Shown: piece after piece, positions 52,144 through 58,898 of the stretch
How the letters are laid out: every line of letters starts with the position of its first letter
How positions within the stretch are numbered: position 1 is the first letter of the stretch
Assembly: GCA_964392085.1 (NCBI GenBank)
Contig: CAYMOV010000001.1
Coordinates: 79,768 to 143,767 of the forward strand
Origin: CAYMOV01 sp964392085
GTDB taxonomy: Bacteria > Oederibacteriota > Muellerivitia > Muellerivitales > Muellerivitaceae
Direction: 5' to 3'
Length of the DNA: 64,000 nt
The notes under the pieces: generated by a model
What the model saw: the letters and a program-made list of their open reading frames with translations, nothing else
Database searches by the model: none
Told to the model about the DNA's origin: nothing
Program-made: the position numbers and the translations under genes

Positions 52144-52620
52144 ATGGCCGATTTTATCGTAACCCGTACGAGGCGTGATTTGATGGTGGCCGAATTGACC
52201 ACCCTCAAGACCGTCCGGCGCAGGGAAGTGGCCAACGCCCTGGAAGTGGCCCGGGCCCACGGCGACCTCCGCGAAAACGCCGAATACGAAGCGGCCAAGC
52301 AGGAACAAGCCCTCCTGGAGGCCAGGATCGGCGAGCTGGAGGACAAGCTTTCCCGCGTCCGCCTGCTGGAGGAGGCCAACATCACCGGGGAACATGTGTC
52401 CATCGGCTGCGTGGTGACCGTGACGGACATGAAGACCAAGAAGGAAGAGGTCTACACCCTGGTGGGCGACGAGGAAGCCGACTTCAAGACCGGCAAGATC
52501 TCGATCGGCACCCCCATCGCCAAGGGAATGATGGGCAAGAAACCCGGGGAAACAGTCGAGATCGTCATACCGGTCGGCACCTTGAAGTACAAGATCAAGT
52601 CCATCACGGTCGCCCCCTGA
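52144..52620 (+). CDS. greA: Transcription elongation factor GreA
   Basis: The 158-residue protein has the N-terminal coiled coil with the tip G-D-L-R-E-N-A-E-Y-E-A-A-K and the C-terminal FKBP-like part (I-S-I-G-T-P-I-A-K-G-M-M-G-K-K-P-G-E). GreA helps stalled RNA polymerase cleave its transcript. It starts soon after an A/T-rich AAAATATAAA box at 52039-52049 that may be its promoter. Confidence 0.94.
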   Translation: MADFIVTRTRRDLMVAELTTLKTVRRREVANALEVARAHGDLRENAEYEAAKQEQALLEARIGELEDKLSRVRLLEEANITGEHVSIGCVVTVTDMKTKKEEVYTLVGDEEADFKTGKISIGTPIAKGMMGKKPGETVEIVIPVGTLKYKIKSITVAP

Positions 52621-52744
52621 CACGACCGATCCAACCAAAATAATCCCACCACGGTTTTCGCGGGGGTGATGGGGAAAAAGCCCCAAGGCCAAAACTTCAC
52701 GTTCCATTCTCCCTCCGTGAACCCCGCTTGTCCCCGCCCCTCGA

Positions 52745-52777
52745 GAGCCTCAGTGCCCTGAGCAATGTCGAAGGGTG
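52745..52777. repeat. CCCTGAGC...GTCGAAGGG dispersed word
   Basis: GAGCCTCAGTGCCCTGAGCAATGTCGAAGGGTGG is a form of the CCCTTCGAC...GCTCAGGGC palindromic repeat seen between genes in many bacterial genomes. It lies between greA and the SAM riboswitch promoter. Confidence 0.55.
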
Positions 52778-52817
52778 GTTCAAGATGAACACCCGTTACG
52801 TCTCCAATGGGCGGGTC

Positions 52818-52846
52818 TTGACTTCACCGAACCCACCCGCTAATCT
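52818..52846 (+). promoter_or_regulatory. Sigma-70-like promoter of the SAM-controlled operon
   Basis: TTGACT (52818-52823), a 17-base spacer and TAATCT (52841-52846) lie 18 bases before the SAM riboswitch. The -10 keeps the three strongest positions. Confidence 0.75.
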
Positions 52847-52864
52847 TTGCCCAACAATCGAACG

Positions 52865-52984
52865 CTCTTATCCAGAGTGGCGGAGGGAACAGGCCCTACG
52901 ACGCCACGGCAACCGGGACCGCAAGGCCCGCCAGGTGCCAATTCCTGCCCCGGGGTCCCATCCAGTTCCGGGGAAAGATGAGAG
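52865..52984 (+). promoter_or_regulatory. SAM-I (S-box) riboswitch
   Basis: The pattern CTCTTATCcAGAG, GGCGGAGGGAa, ACGGCAACC, AGGTGCCAATTCC and GATGAGAG is the classical S-box order. P1 pairs CTCTTATC (52865-52872) with GATGAGAG (52977-52984). A CTCTCATC at 52995-53002 can pair instead with the 3' P1 strand, giving the expected switch. A terminator follows. High SAM should stop transcription of the downstream threonine-synthase-like gene and sulfur genes. Confidence 0.95.
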
Positions 52985-53004
52985 ACGTGGATTCCTCTCA
53001 TCAG

Positions 53005-53037
53005 GGCTCCCGTCTCCAACGGGGGCCTTTTTCTTTT
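53005..53037 (+). terminator. Intrinsic terminator of the SAM riboswitch
   Basis: GGCTCCCGT (53005-53013) and ACGGGGGCC (53019-53027) pair around CTCCA and run into TTTTTCTTTT. It is 53 bases before the gene start. Confidence 0.92.
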
Positions 53038-53089
53038 AGGGGGACGTTCACCCTTCGGAAGAATGCCCGGAGCGATAAAGGAATCCACG

Positions 53090-54331
53090 ATGAGCTACGT
53101 GAAGGCCCTGCGTTGCCGCGAGTGCGGCCAGGAATATCCCAAGGAAGCCAAATACGTCTGTGAGTTCTGCTTCGGTCCCCTTGAGGCGGCCTACGATTAC
53201 GACCGAATCAAGGCGGACATCAGCCGGGAAAAGATCGCCTCCCGCCCCCTGACCATCTGGCGCTACCGGGAGCTGCTCCCGGTCGAGGGCCAGGACTATG
53301 TTTCCCTCCACGAGGGTTATACCCCCCTGATCCGGGCCGACCGGCTCGGCGCCGAGCTCGGCCTCAAGAACCTCTACATCAAGAACGACTGCGCGAACCC
53401 CACGCACTCGTTCAAGGACCGCGTGGTATCCATCGCGGCCACCCGGGCCAAGGAACTGGGCTTCGACACCCTGGCCTGCGCCTCCACGGGCAACCTGGCC
53501 AACGCCGTATCCGCCTACGGCGCGAAGGCCGGCATGAACCGCTATGTCTTCATCCCCGCCAACCTGGAGCGCGGCAAGGTCGTGGCCTCGGGGATCTACG
53601 AACCCAACATCATCGGCGTCACCGGCAACTACGACGAGGTGAACCGCCTCTGCAGCGAAATCGCCGGCAAGTACAAATGGGCCTTCGTGAACATCAACAT
53701 GAGGCCCTACTACGCCGAGGGGTCCAAGACACTTGCCTTCGAGGTCGCGGAACAGCTGGGCTGGAAGTCCCCGGGCCAAGTGGTGGTTCCGGTGGCCTCC
53801 GGGTCGCTCCTCACCAAGATCTGGAAGGGGACCCAGGAGCTGGCGAAGGTCGGATTGATCGAGTCCAAGCCCATGAGGGTCTTCGGGGCCCAGGCGGAGG
53901 GCTGTTCGCCCGTGACGACCGCCTATAAGGCCAAAACCGACACCTTCCGGCCCGTCAAGCCCAACACCATCGCCAAGAGCCTGGCCATCGGCAACCCGGC
54001 CGACGGCTTCTACGCGCTCAAGGTGATCGAGGAAAGCAAGGGCGGCGCCGAGATGGTGTCCGACCCCGAGATCGTGGAGGGCATCAAGCTTTTGGCCCGC
54101 ACCGAGGGCATCTTCGCCGAGACCGCCGGCGGCGTGACCGTCGGCTGCCTCAAGAAGCTGGCGGAGTCCGGCGCCCTGGACAAGGACGCCGTGACCGTGG
54201 CCTACATCACCGGCACCGGCCTCAAGACCCTCGAGGCGGTCACCGACCACCTTCGGGAAGTCACCGTGATCCCCCCCAACATGGACGCCTTCGAGCGGTC
54301 CCACGAAGGCAAGCTCGCCGGCGCCCGATAA
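53090..54331 (+). CDS. Threonine synthase-like PLP enzyme under SAM riboswitch control
   Basis: A 413-residue PLP enzyme with an N-terminal zinc ribbon (C-R-E-C-G at about 10-14 and C-E-F-C-F at about 26-30) then the threonine-synthase fold. The PLP lysine is K109 in N-P-T-H-S-F-K-D-R, where thrC has N-P-T-G-S-F-K-D-R. A-S-T-G-N-L-A-N and a C-terminal G-T-G-L-K segment agree with the threonine-synthase family. Since a canonical thrC is in the hom operon and this copy is under a SAM riboswitch with a sulfur carrier next to it, a role in homocysteine or methionine synthesis is possible. ATG at 53090 has AAGGA seven bases upstream; ATG at 53063 is also in frame. Confidence 0.85.
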   Translation: MSYVKALRCRECGQEYPKEAKYVCEFCFGPLEAAYDYDRIKADISREKIASRPLTIWRYRELLPVEGQDYVSLHEGYTPLIRADRLGAELGLKNLYIKNDCANPTHSFKDRVVSIAATRAKELGFDTLACASTGNLANAVSAYGAKAGMNRYVFIPANLERGKVVASGIYEPNIIGVTGNYDEVNRLCSEIAGKYKWAFVNINMRPYYAEGSKTLAFEVAEQLGWKSPGQVVVPVASGSLLTKIWKGTQELAKVGLIESKPMRVFGAQAEGCSPVTTAYKAKTDTFRPVKPNTIAKSLAIGNPADGFYALKVIEESKGGAEMVSDPEIVEGIKLLARTEGIFAETAGGVTVGCLKKLAESGALDKDAVTVAYITGTGLKTLEAVTDHLREVTVIPPNMDAFERSHEGKLAGAR

Positions 54332-54344
54332 ACCAAGAACCGCT

Positions 54345-54605
54345 TCTCTCAACACAGGGACCACAGAGGGCACAGGGACGGCTTTGTTAATGAACCCTGT
54401 TTAGGCTTTCACTGTGAACTCTTTGTTTCCTGTGATGAAGTGTTAGTTGGTTTAGATCCAAATTCCTTACCGGTTTTGTTCATCAAAAAGCCATTGGCTT
54501 TCCCTGTGAACCCTGTCCCGCCAGTTTTCCATGATATGGAGGCGGGACTACCCCGCGTTCATCAGTTTTTCAAATGGGCGCGGGGTGTGGTCCCTGTGGT
54601 GAAAT
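54345..54605. repeat. Composite intergenic repeat: CACAGGGACCACAGAGGGCACAGG words and GTCCCGCC hairpin
   Basis: The 361-base gap before thiS holds ACACAGGGACCACAGAGGGCACAGGG near 54351, CACTGTGAACTCTTTG and TTTCCTGTGATGAAG near 54410-54440, the GTCCCGCC...GGCGGGAC hairpin at 54515-54548, and GTGGTCCCTGTGGTGAAATAG at the end, inverted to the start. I see no gene or promoter of note in it. Transcription from the riboswitch would have to pass it to reach thiS. Confidence 0.75.
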
Positions 54606-54692
54606 AGTGGTTGCCGTAGGGTCTTTGGGGTGGAATTCCCCCGTCCGTTTCCGCCATAATCGAACCGTTCCAAACCCAGGAGGGACTCCCCC

Positions 54693-54977
54693 ATGGCCGT
54701 TAAAGTCTTGATTCCGACCCCGCTCCGCAAGCTCACCCAGGACCAGGCCGAGGTTTCGGTCGAGGGCAAGACCATCCAGGAACTCATCGACGCGATGGGT
54801 GGATCCTACCCCGGGTTGAAGGACCGACTTTGCGACGAGCAGGGCAAGATCCGTCGGTTCGTGAACATCTACCTGAACGAGGAGGACATCCGCTTCCTGC
54901 AGGGCGAAGCCACGGCCGTCAAGGATGGCGACAACATCTCCATCGTCCCGGCGATCGCGGGTGGGTTGAATTATTAA
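54693..54977 (+). CDS. MoaD/ThiS-like sulfur carrier protein with C-terminal extension
   Basis: A 94-residue ubiquitin-fold carrier with the family pattern (V-S-V-E-G-K-T-I-Q-E-L-I-D-A, D-G-D-N-I-S-I-V-P-A-I-A-G-G). The double glycine is at 90-91 and is followed by L-N-Y, so it must be trimmed before it can be adenylated and thiocarboxylated. HcyS of Wolinella and similar carriers are also made with an extra residue after GG that a JAMM protease removes. No JAMM gene is in the window. Next to NIL and E1-like genes. Confidence 0.88.
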   Translation: MAVKVLIPTPLRKLTQDQAEVSVEGKTIQELIDAMGGSYPGLKDRLCDEQGKIRRFVNIYLNEEDIRFLQGEATAVKDGDNISIVPAIAGGLNY

Positions 54978-55009
54978 CCCTCGATTAATCATTTTGAACT
55001 GAGGAAAAA

Positions 55010-55255
55010 ATGGCCGTCATCAAGAAGCTCGTCGAACTGGACTATCCCAACCAACTCGTGACCCAGCCGATCCTTTCGCGGTTGGTGAAGAAATACGGCC
55101 TCGAGGTCAACATCCGCCGGGCCAGCATCACCAAGGGCTTCGGCTACGTGCAGATGGAGATCGAGGGCGAGGACAAGACCATCAAGGAAGCCCTGGCGGA
55201 CCTGACGAAACAGGGAGTGGACGTGAACCCCATCGTCAAAGACATCGTCGAATAA
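55010..55255 (+). CDS. NIL-domain protein
   Basis: An 81-residue stand-alone NIL domain: pattern V-E-L-D-Y-P, P-I-L-S-R-L-V-K-K-Y-G-L-E-V-N-I-R-R-A-S-I and G-V-D-V-N-P. NIL domains occur at the C-terminus of MetN methionine transporters and, with ferredoxins, in methanogen homocysteine synthesis; they are thought to bind methionine or a related sulfur compound. The gene is tightly placed after the sulfur carrier. Confidence 0.82.
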   Translation: MAVIKKLVELDYPNQLVTQPILSRLVKKYGLEVNIRRASITKGFGYVQMEIEGEDKTIKEALADLTKQGVDVNPIVKDIVE

Positions 55256-55256
55256 G

Positions 55257-55838
55257 GTGGAAAGCGGAGCCTCGACCCGGTATTCCCGCCAAATCCTCAT
55301 GCCTGAAGTGGGGCTCGGGGGGCAGGAACGCTGGGCCGGGGCTTCTTTTGTTTTGGTGGGAAGCGGGGAAGCCTACGGGGCCGCTCGCGTCGCCTTAGAG
55401 CGAGCCGGAGCCGCGTCCATGAAGACCTGGGTGCCTGACCAGGCGGAACCCGCGGGATTGGACAAAGTGGAGGCTTGGCTGGTCCTGACGGACGACCCGG
55501 GCCAGCGCCGCAAATATTCCCGCAGGGCACGAAGCGCCCGCGTCCCGGCGATCTTCGGTTGGACCCTGGGGGATGGGTTCGCCCTGGCCCGTTTCACCCA
55601 CCTCGCCGGTTGCACCTGTCTGGAATGCTTCGAGTCCAACAACCCCAAGGCCTTCCTCAAACCGGAACCCTCCTGGGAACCCGTCGTGGGGGCCCAAGCG
55701 GCCGGCGAATTGCTCCTGGGCCTGCTCCACCCCTCGCCGCTGGACGACATGGTTTGGCTCACCTCGGCGGGCAACGGCACTTCCTTGCAGCACCAGGTGG
55801 TATCCTCGTCCAACTGCGCGGCAGCCCGGCAGGCTTAA
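55257..55838 (+). CDS. Degenerate E1/ThiF-MoeB-like protein
   Basis: The 193-residue protein begins like E1 enzymes (R-Y-S-R-Q-I-L-M-P-E-V-G-L-G-G-Q-E-R-W) but the nucleotide loop G-x-G-G-x-G is replaced by V-G-S-G-E-A-Y-G, and the rest is short. A CTCLEC pair keeps one E1-type cysteine region. It cannot be a normal E1 alone. A second ThiF-like protein (58067) lacks just this N-terminal region but has the nucleotide site, so the two may act as a heterodimer. GTG start, one base after the NIL stop. Confidence 0.68.
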   Translation: MESGASTRYSRQILMPEVGLGGQERWAGASFVLVGSGEAYGAARVALERAGAASMKTWVPDQAEPAGLDKVEAWLVLTDDPGQRRKYSRRARSARVPAIFGWTLGDGFALARFTHLAGCTCLECFESNNPKAFLKPEPSWEPVVGAQAAGELLLGLLHPSPLDDMVWLTSAGNGTSLQHQVVSSSNCAAARQA

Positions 55839-55852
55839 AACTACAACCTATC

Positions 55853-55943
55853 AACCACGGAGGTCACGGAGTTCAGGGAGAAAACAAATGGATTAATCTA
55901 TTAACCAATTTTAAAACTCCCTGACCTCCGCTTGCTCCGTGGT
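55853..55943. repeat. Intergenic inverted repeat AACCACGGAGG
   Basis: Left arm 55853-55880 (AACCACGGAGGTCACGGAG...) and right arm 55916-55943 are close reverse complements with several mismatches around an A/T-rich centre, just before cysK. It is the clearest copy of the ACCACGGAGG family. Confidence 0.82.
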
Positions 55944-55970
55944 TCAAAAGTCTTGAAGGAATTCCAAGGC

Positions 55971-56945
55971 ATGCCTGACTACAAAGACCTTAGGGCGGAA
56001 ATGCCGGTGGCGCTCGACATGACCGAACTGGTCGGCCGGACGCCGCTCCTGCGCCTTTCCCACCTCTCCGACCCGGCCCATGCCCAGGTCTTGGTGAAGC
56101 TCGAGTCCGCGAACCCCGGGGGAAGCCTGAAGGACCGGGTGGCCCTCGCCATGATCAACGACGCCGAGGTGAGGGGAATCCTCAAGCCCGGAGGTACGGT
56201 GCTGGAGCCCACCAGCGGTAACACCGGGATCGGCCTCGCGATGGTCTGCGCCGCCCGGGGATACAAGATCGTCCTGGTCATGCCCGAGGACATGAGCGAA
56301 GAGCGCAAGATCCTCCTCCAAGCCTACGGCGCCCAACTGGTCCTGACCCCCGCCGCGAAACTGATGGCGGGCGCCTTGGACAAGGCCAAATCCCTCCAAG
56401 CCGAAAACCCAGGCTGGTTCATGCCGGGCCAGTTCTCGAACCGCGCCAATCCCGAGGTCCACAAGAAAACCACCGCCGTGGAGATCGACGAGGCCACCGA
56501 GGGACAGCTGGACGCCTTCGTGGCGGGGGTCGGCACCGGCGGCACCATCACGGGGGTGGGGGAGCACTTCAAGGAAAAGGGCCATCCGGTCCGGATCATC
56601 GCGTTGGAACCCGCCAAGAGCGCCGTCCTGTCGGGCGGTTCCGCGGGAACCCACCGCATCCAGGGTATCGGCGCGGGGTTCGTCCCTCCCGTCCTCAACC
56701 GGTCGGTGATCGACGAGATCCTGACCGTCGAGGAGGAGGAGGCCTACCGCATGACCAAACAGCTGGCCCGCCACGAGGGACTTTTAGTCGGCATTTCCAC
56801 CGGGGCCAACGTTTCCGCCGCCCTCAAGGTTGCCAAGCGATTTGGCCCAGGCCAGCGCGTCGTCACTCTTTGCTGTGACATGGGGGAGCGCTACTTCAGC
56901 CTCGAAGACCAATTCGAGAAGGATCTATTCAGAGACGGAATTTAA
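55971..56945 (+). CDS. cysK: Cysteine synthase (O-acetylserine sulfhydrylase)
   Basis: The 324-residue PLP enzyme makes cysteine from O-acetylserine and sulfide. The PLP lysine is K54 in N-P-G-G-S-L-K-D-R, with T-S-G-N-T-G-I-G-L-A and G-T-G-G-T-I-T-G-V-G. ATG at 55971 is preferred, with AAGGA ten bases upstream; the frame runs upstream to 55932 into the repeat. It stands in the sulfur cluster with a carrier protein and sulfite reductase. A CysM or other sulfhydrylase role cannot be excluded. Confidence 0.92.
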   Translation: MPDYKDLRAEMPVALDMTELVGRTPLLRLSHLSDPAHAQVLVKLESANPGGSLKDRVALAMINDAEVRGILKPGGTVLEPTSGNTGIGLAMVCAARGYKIVLVMPEDMSEERKILLQAYGAQLVLTPAAKLMAGALDKAKSLQAENPGWFMPGQFSNRANPEVHKKTTAVEIDEATEGQLDAFVAGVGTGGTITGVGEHFKEKGHPVRIIALEPAKSAVLSGGSAGTHRIQGIGAGFVPPVLNRSVIDEILTVEEEEAYRMTKQLARHEGLLVGISTGANVSAALKVAKRFGPGQRVVTLCCDMGERYFSLEDQFEKDLFRDGI

Positions 56946-56946
56946 A

Positions 56947-58077
56947 ATGAAATCAAATACACCAAACCGCGCTTTCTTCCCTTACGCGATGATTGCCCTA
57001 TTCGCACTGTCCTTCAACACGGGATGCATCGTGAACGTCGACCGAACCAATAACCAAATTATTAGGCTAACGAAAAAAAGCTTGGACGCCTCATTTCCTT
57101 GCCCGTTCCGAATTATCATTGATAATCAAGACGAACTGCTTGTCGGCGACCTTCAAAAGGGTTTTATTTACAGATTCAATGCCGAAAGAAGGTTAGATTC
57201 CGCCTATTACCTTAAACCTCACGGCAATTTTGTCGACACCGGCGTTAACGTCATCACCCCGCAGTTCCGAGGCATCCAATTTGAAAAAAAGGTATACCAA
57301 CTAAAACGGATCCTTGCCTCAAAATTCTTCAGCAAAGACTTCAAGGACGACAATATTGATTTTGTTATATTGGCGTCAAGGGGCTTCCCCATTCAGATGT
57401 CGCGGGACCGGGATCCCAGCAAACCATTTTGGTTTCAGAAGTCCTACAACAGCCTATACCTTTCGGATGCCTCCGAACAAGTAACCGCCGTTTTCGACCT
57501 GCAAGGGAACCATCTCTTTGAATTCGGCTCGATCGGGAATGTCCCCGGGAAATTCCTGAATCCGGGCCCGATTGCGATAACGCCAGACCGGGAAATTTTC
57601 CTGATCGATACGGGCCGCGAAAAAATCATCCGATATAATTCGGCAGGCGTCTTCCAATCCGAATGGGAATTACCGCAATTGGGGTCGGTACTTGGCGGCG
57701 CGTCTTGTCTTGGAAACGGTCAAATTGCCCTTTTGGACTATTCAAAACACATCATCCACCAGTTTGATCCAAGCAATGGCAAATGGAACGTTTTTCCCGC
57801 TAGCATTAAAGGGATTTCCATCAAAGCATGTACGATGGCATCCGACAAATCGGGGAATTTATATGTCACAAACGGCTCCGATTGGATATATGCATTCAAC
57901 CCAGAAGGCTTGTTGCTTGGTAAATCGCGGCTCCCACGCGATTGGGATCTAAATGTCCTCAGCATAGCTGTCGATGGGCAAGGGGATCCCTGGATTCTGG
58001 ATGGACACAAACGAAAAGTCTTTTCAGTTGAAGGAATAGGCCGGTTAACCGAAAAAACCATTAACCATGACTCCTGA
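56947..58077 (+). CDS. Low-GC beta-propeller (NHL-like) lipoprotein
   Basis: The 376-residue product has a lipoprotein signal (hydrophobic stretch then N-T-G-C at about 22) and a repeated pattern such as I-A-I-T-P-D-R-E-I-F-L-I-D-T-G and G-N-L-Y-V-T-N-G-S-D-W, as in NHL/6-bladed propellers. The DNA is visibly poorer in G+C than its neighbours (57061-57120 about 43% by hand), suggesting later gain. It begins one base after the cysK stop and overlaps thiF by 11 bases. Function unknown. Confidence 0.72.
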   Translation: MKSNTPNRAFFPYAMIALFALSFNTGCIVNVDRTNNQIIRLTKKSLDASFPCPFRIIIDNQDELLVGDLQKGFIYRFNAERRLDSAYYLKPHGNFVDTGVNVITPQFRGIQFEKKVYQLKRILASKFFSKDFKDDNIDFVILASRGFPIQMSRDRDPSKPFWFQKSYNSLYLSDASEQVTAVFDLQGNHLFEFGSIGNVPGKFLNPGPIAITPDREIFLIDTGREKIIRYNSAGVFQSEWELPQLGSVLGGASCLGNGQIALLDYSKHIIHQFDPSNGKWNVFPASIKGISIKACTMASDKSGNLYVTNGSDWIYAFNPEGLLLGKSRLPRDWDLNVLSIAVDGQGDPWILDGHKRKVFSVEGIGRLTEKTINHDS

Positions 58078-58771
58078 AAAACCGCAGTTCAAAATCCTAA
58101 TCATCGGCCTTGGGGGTCTTGGTTCTCCCGCAGCTTCACTTTTGGCGATGTTGCCCTTTGCGCATTTTGGGTTAATGGACCCCGATATCGTCGAACCCTC
58201 CAATCTCCACCGGCAGATCCTTTACGACGATTCCGACATCGGAAAACCGAAAGCCGAGACGGCGGCCCGCAAGCTCCAGGCGAAACATCCAAATCTCAAG
58301 ATCGAGGTCATCCCCGAGGCTTTTCCCAACAGGGATTGGGAGGATCTGATCGCCCGATACGACCTCGTGATCGACGGATTGGATCGGTTGGAGAAGAAAT
58401 ACGCCCTGAACGACGCCTGTGTGAAGGCGGGGAAGCCCTTCGTCCACGCGGGAGTGGTGCGGTTCGGGGGCCAGATCTTGGCGGTCAGGCCCGGCGTCAC
58501 GGCCTGTTTGCGGTGCGTCCTGCCGGAGATTCCACCTCCTGACGTCCTGCCCACCTGCCAGATGGCCGGAATCCTCGGGCCCGTTGCCCAATGGGCCGGA
58601 TATTGGCAGGCCAAGGAGGCCCAGCGTCTCCTCTCCGGTTCCAATGAGCTGTTCCTCTGGACCTTCGATTCCCTCAAACGGGAAACCCGCGCGGTAAAGC
58701 CTTCCCGCCATGCCCATTGTCCCGCATGTGGCAAGGCTAAACCCGATATCGATTCTTGCGTCATTCACTAG
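58067..58771 (+). CDS. ThiF/MoeB-like adenylyltransferase (E1-like) without N-terminal segment
   Basis: The 234-residue protein has the nucleotide loop G-L-G-G-L-G-S-P-A-A, the D-P-D-I-V-E-P-S-N-L-H-R-Q segment, D-G-L-D-R for Mg, a C-L-R-C/C-P-A-C zinc pair and the P-T-C-Q-M-A-G-I-L-G-P active-cysteine region. The usual R-Y-S-R-Q N-terminal helix, which supplies an arginine to the partner's ATP site in MoeB, is absent; it is present in the 55257 gene. It would adenylate the carrier protein. Confidence 0.86.
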   Translation: MTPEKPQFKILIIGLGGLGSPAASLLAMLPFAHFGLMDPDIVEPSNLHRQILYDDSDIGKPKAETAARKLQAKHPNLKIEVIPEAFPNRDWEDLIARYDLVIDGLDRLEKKYALNDACVKAGKPFVHAGVVRFGGQILAVRPGVTACLRCVLPEIPPPDVLPTCQMAGILGPVAQWAGYWQAKEAQRLLSGSNELFLWTFDSLKRETRAVKPSRHAHCPACGKAKPDIDSCVIH

Positions 58772-58898
58772 GTCGATGAACGTGAATAAACTTACAGACC
58801 AATTACCCTTTACCGGATTCGTCATACTGCTGTAGTCCCCAGGAAGAACATCATAGTTGGACGGATGCGTCATCCAACCGACCGTGGGGTTCAACATG

